Shown here piece after piece: positions 59,764 to 64,000 of a stretch of DNA of 64,000 bases. Numbering within the stretch: the first letter of the stretch is position 1; the number at the start of each line of letters is the position of its first letter. A model generated the notes under the pieces. That model had not been told where the DNA came from. It saw only the letters and a list, made by a program, of their open reading frames with translations, and made no database searches. Origin of the DNA: Billgrantia sulfidoxydans (GTDB taxonomy: Bacteria > Pseudomonadota > Gammaproteobacteria > Pseudomonadales > Halomonadaceae). The stretch covers positions 2,232,001-2,296,000 of the forward strand of contig NZ_CP053381.1 in assembly GCF_017868775.1 (NCBI RefSeq). Direction: 5' to 3'. The translations under genes and the position numbers were made by a program.

Positions 59764-60609
59764 TCAGCCTTCCTCTTCGTCCCGGTCGTTGATCTCGTCT
59801 TCCGCCGCCTCGGAGGCCGGGCGGCCGCCGGGGAATTCGGGCCGTGGGTGAATGTAGTTCTCCGCCACGTCGATCAGGGCGATATCCATCAGAAAACGTC
59901 GACCCAGCAGGACCGGATAGTTGAGGTGGGTACGGTCGTTGAGGGTGAACTCCACCGTTTCACGGATCGGCCCCAGGGTCATCAGCAGGCTGACGACCGG
60001 GCGCGACGTGCTGCCGGCGGCCTGCATCACGCGCACGCGACGCTCGACCGGCCGTTCGATCCACTCGTCGCGCACGCTGTCGACGACGACATCGTCCTCG
60101 TTCAAGCCCAGCTTGAAGCGCACCCAGTCCTCGCCGTCGCGCTCGAAGCGAGTGATATCGGTAGCCGAGAGAGAGGAAGTGTTGGCTCCGGAATCGACCC
60201 TTGCCCGCAGGTAGGTGCCTACATCGGGCAAGCCGATCCATTCGGAGCGACCGACCATCGACTTGGACGAGAGCGTCTCGCTCAGTTCATTGTTGCATTC
60301 CGCCGGAATCACCTGGGGCTCGTCGCCACGCTGCTCGAGCCGCTCGATATCGCCGCGTAGATGGCGAAGGGTGACGCCGGCATCGCGCAGCTCGGCGAGC
60401 AGCTCGGCCTGTCGCTGGTCGCTGGCAGCCTGGCCATCGGAACGGTCGCAGCTCTGTGCGATCTGTTCCTCGAGCTGGCCGATACGCGCCTCGAAGGCCG
60501 TAGGGCTGAGTGTGGGTTCGGGCTCCGGCTCTGGTGTGAGGGCGCATCCGCTGATCAATAATGTACTCAGCAACCAGGGTATGGGTGCGGATAGCGTTCT
60601 CGGTCGCAT
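59764..60609 (-). CDS. Retropepsin-like lipoprotein (annotated elsewhere as 'ATP-dependent zinc protease')
   Basis: This is a 281-residue envelope protein. A signal peptide ends in the lipobox LISG-C22, so a lipoprotein is expected. A coiled coil (about residues 37-97) precedes a domain of the PF05618 family. This has the aspartic protease motif DSGANTSSL (D139) and the end VLLGRRFLMDIALIDV, as in retropepsins; there is no zinc or ATP motif in it. The family name is therefore probably wrong. It is the first gene of the run with the 7TM and ATP-grasp genes, 45 bases apart from the former. Confidence 0.85.
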   Translation of the reverse strand: MRPRTLSAPIPWLLSTLLISGCALTPEPEPEPTLSPTAFEARIGQLEEQIAQSCDRSDGQAASDQRQAELLAELRDAGVTLRHLRGDIERLEQRGDEPQVIPAECNNELSETLSSKSMVGRSEWIGLPDVGTYLRARVDSGANTSSLSATDITRFERDGEDWVRFKLGLNEDDVVVDSVRDEWIERPVERRVRVMQAAGSTSRPVVSLLMTLGPIRETVEFTLNDRTHLNYPVLLGRRFLMDIALIDVAENYIHPRPEFPGGRPASEAAEDEINDRDEEEG

Positions 60610-60936
60610 TGGAATTGACAGCCTCCGGTCGGGCTACGGGCGAGGCGTAGCGGCAGTGGGCTTGGCTTGAAGGGTGCGCGCGTCGTCGCGGTGAAACATG
60701 ACGGTGGATGATAAGGATTTCGAGGTAGCGTTGTCCAACGCCGTGACAGAGATCCGATTTAACATAATATACATTACACGCACTAACGGATCAGGCTAGG
60801 CGGGCCGGATCGCACCAGGCAAAACGGCCCGCTGTCTGCCGGCATCGGCTCCCGCGTGACGCTATCCACACGACGAACCCCGACTCGCCGGCCGGGGTTC
60901 GTGGCTTCGCTGACGCGGCGGCCAATCGCCTTCATC
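60610..60936. other. Intergenic region between ectC and the retropepsin operon
   Basis: These 327 bases hold no gene. The right part has the stem-loop after ectC. The central part is AT-rich (60758-60780) and would serve the leftward retropepsin operon. A weak -35/-10 pair on the minus strand is TGGACA (60732-60737) and TATCAT (60708-60713), 18 bases apart. Confidence 0.4.
60873..60902. terminator. Stem-loop after ectC
   Basis: ACGAACCCCG pairs perfectly with CGGGGTTCGT across a 10-base loop, 35 bases after the ectC stop. It has no T-run, so its strength as a terminator is uncertain. Confidence 0.5.
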
Positions 60937-61332
60937 TCATGCCTCGTCGGCCGGCGCGTAGGAGCCGTCCTCGCGATGCACTTCCTTGCCGGTGATCGGC
61001 GGCGTGAACACGCAGGCCAGGTGCATGGTCTTGTGGGCGCGCAGCAGGTGCTCGTCGTGCTGGTCGAGAATGTAGATGTCACCCGGCTTGATCGGCCAGA
61101 TCTTGCCGTCGGCCAGGGTTTCCACTTCGCCTTCGCCCTCGATGCAGTAGACCGACTCGTAGTGATGCTTGTAATGAATGTGCGTCTCGGTGCCTTCGAA
61201 GATCCGCGTGATGTGGAACGAAAAACCACCGCCATCATTGGCCAGCACCAGGCGCGTGCTGTCCCAGGTGCCGCTCTCCGCCTTGACCAGGCGCTCGGTC
61301 TTGCGCGCTTCCTCGAGATTGCGAACGATCAT
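60937..61332 (-). CDS. ectC: L-ectoine synthase
   Basis: This is a 131-residue cupin enzyme, the last step of ectoine synthesis, cyclising N-gamma-acetyl-diaminobutyrate. Motifs are [22 protein letters not shown] and [23 protein letters not shown], with the metal-binding region [10 protein letters not shown]. It is the third gene of ectABC, on the minus strand and 92 bases after ectB. Activity requires iron in known homologues. Confidence 0.97.
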   Translation of the reverse strand: MIVRNLEEARKTERLVKAESGTWDSTRLVLANDGGGFSFHITRIFEGTETHIHYKHHYESVYCIEGEGEVETLADGKIWPIKPGDIYILDQHDEHLLRAHKTMHLACVFTPPITGKEVHREDGSYAPADEA

Positions 61333-61424
61333 TTTCCCAAGTCTCCGTTCAATCCATGGATTGGCCGGCAGCCGCTGCAGCCGGCCGACAAAAGGTCATG
61401 GGTGCCGCGTCGGACGGACGTCGC

Positions 61425-62711
<1,287 letters not shown>

Positions 62712-62770
62712 TCAAGCGTAGGAAAGCATGGACGGCCGAGGGGCTCGACCATCCAGCGATTCGGGTAGGA

Positions 62771-63349
62771 TCAGATGCGCCGTGTGTCGAAGGGACCGAT
62801 GCGCACGAGGTTCTCTGGGTCGTGTTCGCCGCCGAGCTGGTCCGTGGAGAAGTATTCACGACTGTTGAGCGGTGCCTGCCAGCGATCGGCCAGGCGCCGG
62901 AAAAGCCCCCAGGACGCCTGGTTGTCCGGCGTGATGGTGGTCTCCAGATGGTGGACCTCTCCCTGCTCGGGGCGACTCATGACGGCCTCGACGAGGCGGC
63001 GGGCCAGGCCGGTGCCGCGGGCCTTCTCACCCACCGCCACCTGCCAGAGAAAGTAGGTATCCGGCGCGTTGCTCTTCACGTAGCCCGAGACGAAGCCGAC
63101 GATCTCGCCCTCCTCGTTGGTGGCGACGGCACAGCTATCGCGGAACTGGGTCGCCAGCAACAGGTAGGCATAGGCGGAATTCACGTCGAGCGGCGGACAC
63201 GACTTGACCAGCTCGTAGATTCCCCAGCCGTCGTCGGGGTTGGGCTTGCGAATGAACAGTGGCGAGGCATCACTGCCGACCACGGCATCGGCCACGCTGG
63301 GGCGGGCCAGGTCGGCGGAAGGTGTGAAGGGCTGCGTTGTCACGTTCAT
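62771..63349 (-). CDS. ectA: Diaminobutyrate acetyltransferase
   Basis: This is a 192-residue GNAT enzyme that acetylates diaminobutyrate at the gamma nitrogen. The CoA-binding loop is VGEKARGTGLARRLVEAV, and DNQASWGLFRRLADRW closes the fold. It is the first gene of ectABC. The N-terminal 30 residues are variable. The operon makes the osmolyte ectoine and would be induced by salt; two promoter-like pairs precede it. Confidence 0.97.
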   Translation of the reverse strand: MNVTTQPFTPSADLARPSVADAVVGSDASPLFIRKPNPDDGWGIYELVKSCPPLDVNSAYAYLLLATQFRDSCAVATNEEGEIVGFVSGYVKSNAPDTYFLWQVAVGEKARGTGLARRLVEAVMSRPEQGEVHHLETTITPDNQASWGLFRRLADRWQAPLNSREYFSTDQLGGEHDPENLVRIGPFDTRRI

Positions 63350-63381
63350 GGTTAGGCTTCGCTGTAGCGATGTTGCTCGTA

Positions 63382-63409
63382 ATGATAACAGGGCTCATCA
63401 TTAAATCAA
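63382..63409 (-). promoter_or_regulatory. Second promoter-like pair before ectA
   Basis: On the minus strand, TTGATT (63404-63409) and TATCAT (63382-63387) are separated by 16 bases, about 33 bases upstream of ectA. It may be the proximal of two start regions for this operon. Confidence 0.4.
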
Positions 63410-63416
63410 AACTAGC

Positions 63417-63445
63417 ATTATGAGAGCGGCACAGTTCAATAACAA
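63417..63445 (-). promoter_or_regulatory. Sigma-70-like promoter before ectA
   Basis: On the minus strand, TTGTTA (63440-63445) and CATAAT (63417-63422) are separated by 17 bases. The surrounding AT-rich region contrasts with the GC-rich genes. Confidence 0.5.
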
Positions 63446-63512
63446 AAATTTATCGACAGTTGCCGAAGCGCCAGGGAAAGTGTAGCCCAGGAAACGACCG
63501 GGAGTCGGAACG

Positions 63513-63542
63513 ACATCGGGCCGCTCGAAGGCGGCCCGATGT
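63513..63542. terminator. Stem-loop after gorA
   Basis: ACATCGGGCCGC pairs perfectly with GCGGCCCGATGT across a 6-base loop, 17 bases after the gorA stop on the minus strand. It has no T-run. Confidence 0.55.
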
Positions 63543-63558
63543 GGCGTGGAGAAGCGCT

Positions 63559-64000
63559 TCAGCGGCGTGAAAGGGTGCGCATGGTGACGAACTCCTCGGC
63601 ACCCGTCGGATGGATACCGACCGTGGCGTCGAAATCCGCCTTGGTCAGGCCGGCCCTCACGGCGATGGCGACGCCCTGGATCAGCTCGCCGGCCTCCTCG
63701 CCCACCATGTGGGCACCGACGACCACGTCGCTGTCGTCGGCGACGATCAACTTCATCAGGCAGCGCTCCTCGCTGCCGGAGAGCGTATGTTTCATGGGGC
63801 GAAAGTCGGTGCGGTAGACCCGAATCGCCCCGTACTGCTTGCGCGCCTGCTCCTCCGAGAGCCCGACCGTGCCGATGTTGGGATGACAGAACACCGCAGT
63901 GGCGATATTGCGGTAATCCATCGGGGCCGGTGGGGCGTCGCCGAAATGCTGCTGCACCAGATGCATCGCCTCCGCCAGCGCCACGGGGGTCAGCTCCGGC
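63559..64000 (-). CDS. gorA: Glutathione reductase, C-terminal part (truncated by window edge)
   Basis: This is the C-terminal part, about 146 residues, of a flavin disulfide reductase. The FAD and dimerisation end is clear: TPVALAEAMHL, the interface domain with ATAVFCHPNIGTVGLSEEQA, and the catalytic histidine and glutamate near the end in VGIHPTGAEEFVT. It fits glutathione-disulfide reductase rather than Lpd. The frame continues off the right edge, so the N-terminus with the redox cysteines is not in the window. Confidence 0.9.
   Translation of the reverse strand, partial: PELTPVALAEAMHLVQQHFGDAPPAPMDYRNIATAVFCHPNIGTVGLSEEQARKQYGAIRVYRTDFRPMKHTLSGSEERCLMKLIVADDSDVVVGAHMVGEEAGELIQGVAIAVRAGLTKADFDATVGIHPTGAEEFVTMRTLSRR

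Noticed and set aside
59764..60609. A zinc metalloprotease
   Set aside because: No HExxH or Walker motif; the visible motif is of the aspartic DSGA type.

Overview
The window is GC-rich, gene-dense DNA from a halophilic gammaproteobacterium, most likely a member of the Halomonadaceae (Halomonas or a close relative). The strongest evidence is a complete ectABC operon for the compatible solute ectoine, an NhaD-type Na+/H+ antiporter, a CPA1-type K+/H+ antiporter, and gammaproteobacterial gene orders such as mltD/gloB/yafS/rnhA/dnaQ, yccA-tusDCBE and yejABEF. No prophage, insertion sequence, CRISPR array or rRNA was seen. There is one tRNA gene, tRNA-Ser(UGA). The assignment is made from gene content alone, without database comparison.

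Layout. 1-7.3 kb: the 3' part of metY, a chemoreceptor with a C-terminal sensor, rarD, yafV-rsuA and a membrane diguanylate cyclase. 7.5-13.1 kb: the yejABEF peptide importer. 13.2-18.2 kb: mltD and gloB reading left, and yafS-rnhA-dnaQ-nudC reading right. 18.2-25.3 kb: an SCP2-domain protein, sohB, an ArsR-type regulator, prpE, yhhQ, ybfF and an orphan anchored substrate-binding protein. 25.4-29.5 kb: a K+/H+ antiporter, three small genes (one of only 28 codons) and nhaD. 29.7-33.2 kb: tRNA-Ser, a Nudix hydrolase, yccA, tusDCB, tusE and acpH. 33.2-39.9 kb: moeA-moaB-DUF1244, an XRE-cupin regulator, and an HDAC-family deacylase divergent from a Pat-type protein lysine acetyltransferase. 39.9-45.6 kb: pdxH, DUF2069, wrbA-like, arsC-like, a GGCT-like protein, smrA, and a DUF934-cysI sulfite reductase pair. 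45.7-50.8 kb: a MATE exporter and metH, which is broken by a single-base insertion in this sequence. 51-55.8 kb: nfuA, a KfrA-like coiled-coil DNA-binding protein divergent from an orphan tyrosine recombinase, sufE, an RHH protein and a DJ-1/PfpI protein. 55.9-60.6 kb: a tight six-gene leftward run, made of a retropepsin-like lipoprotein, an inactive transglutaminase fused to a 7TM region, a RimK-like ATP-grasp ligase, zur, hisI and yidD. 60.9-63.4 kb: ectABC. 63.6-64 kb: the 3' end of gorA.

How the genes work together. Several modules concern osmotic and ionic homeostasis (ectABC, nhaD, the K+/H+ antiporter). Others concern sulfur and Fe-S metabolism (metY, metH, cysI-DUF934, tusBCDE, nfuA, sufE), and reversible acylation together with short-chain acyl-CoA metabolism (pat, the HDAC-family protein, prpE). 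The least understood parts, and the best candidates for undescribed biology, are the ATP-grasp / dead transglutaminase-7TM / retropepsin module beside the ectoine operon, and the KfrA-like / tyrosine recombinase pair, which share an AT-rich region carrying three TTACGTAA-type palindromes.
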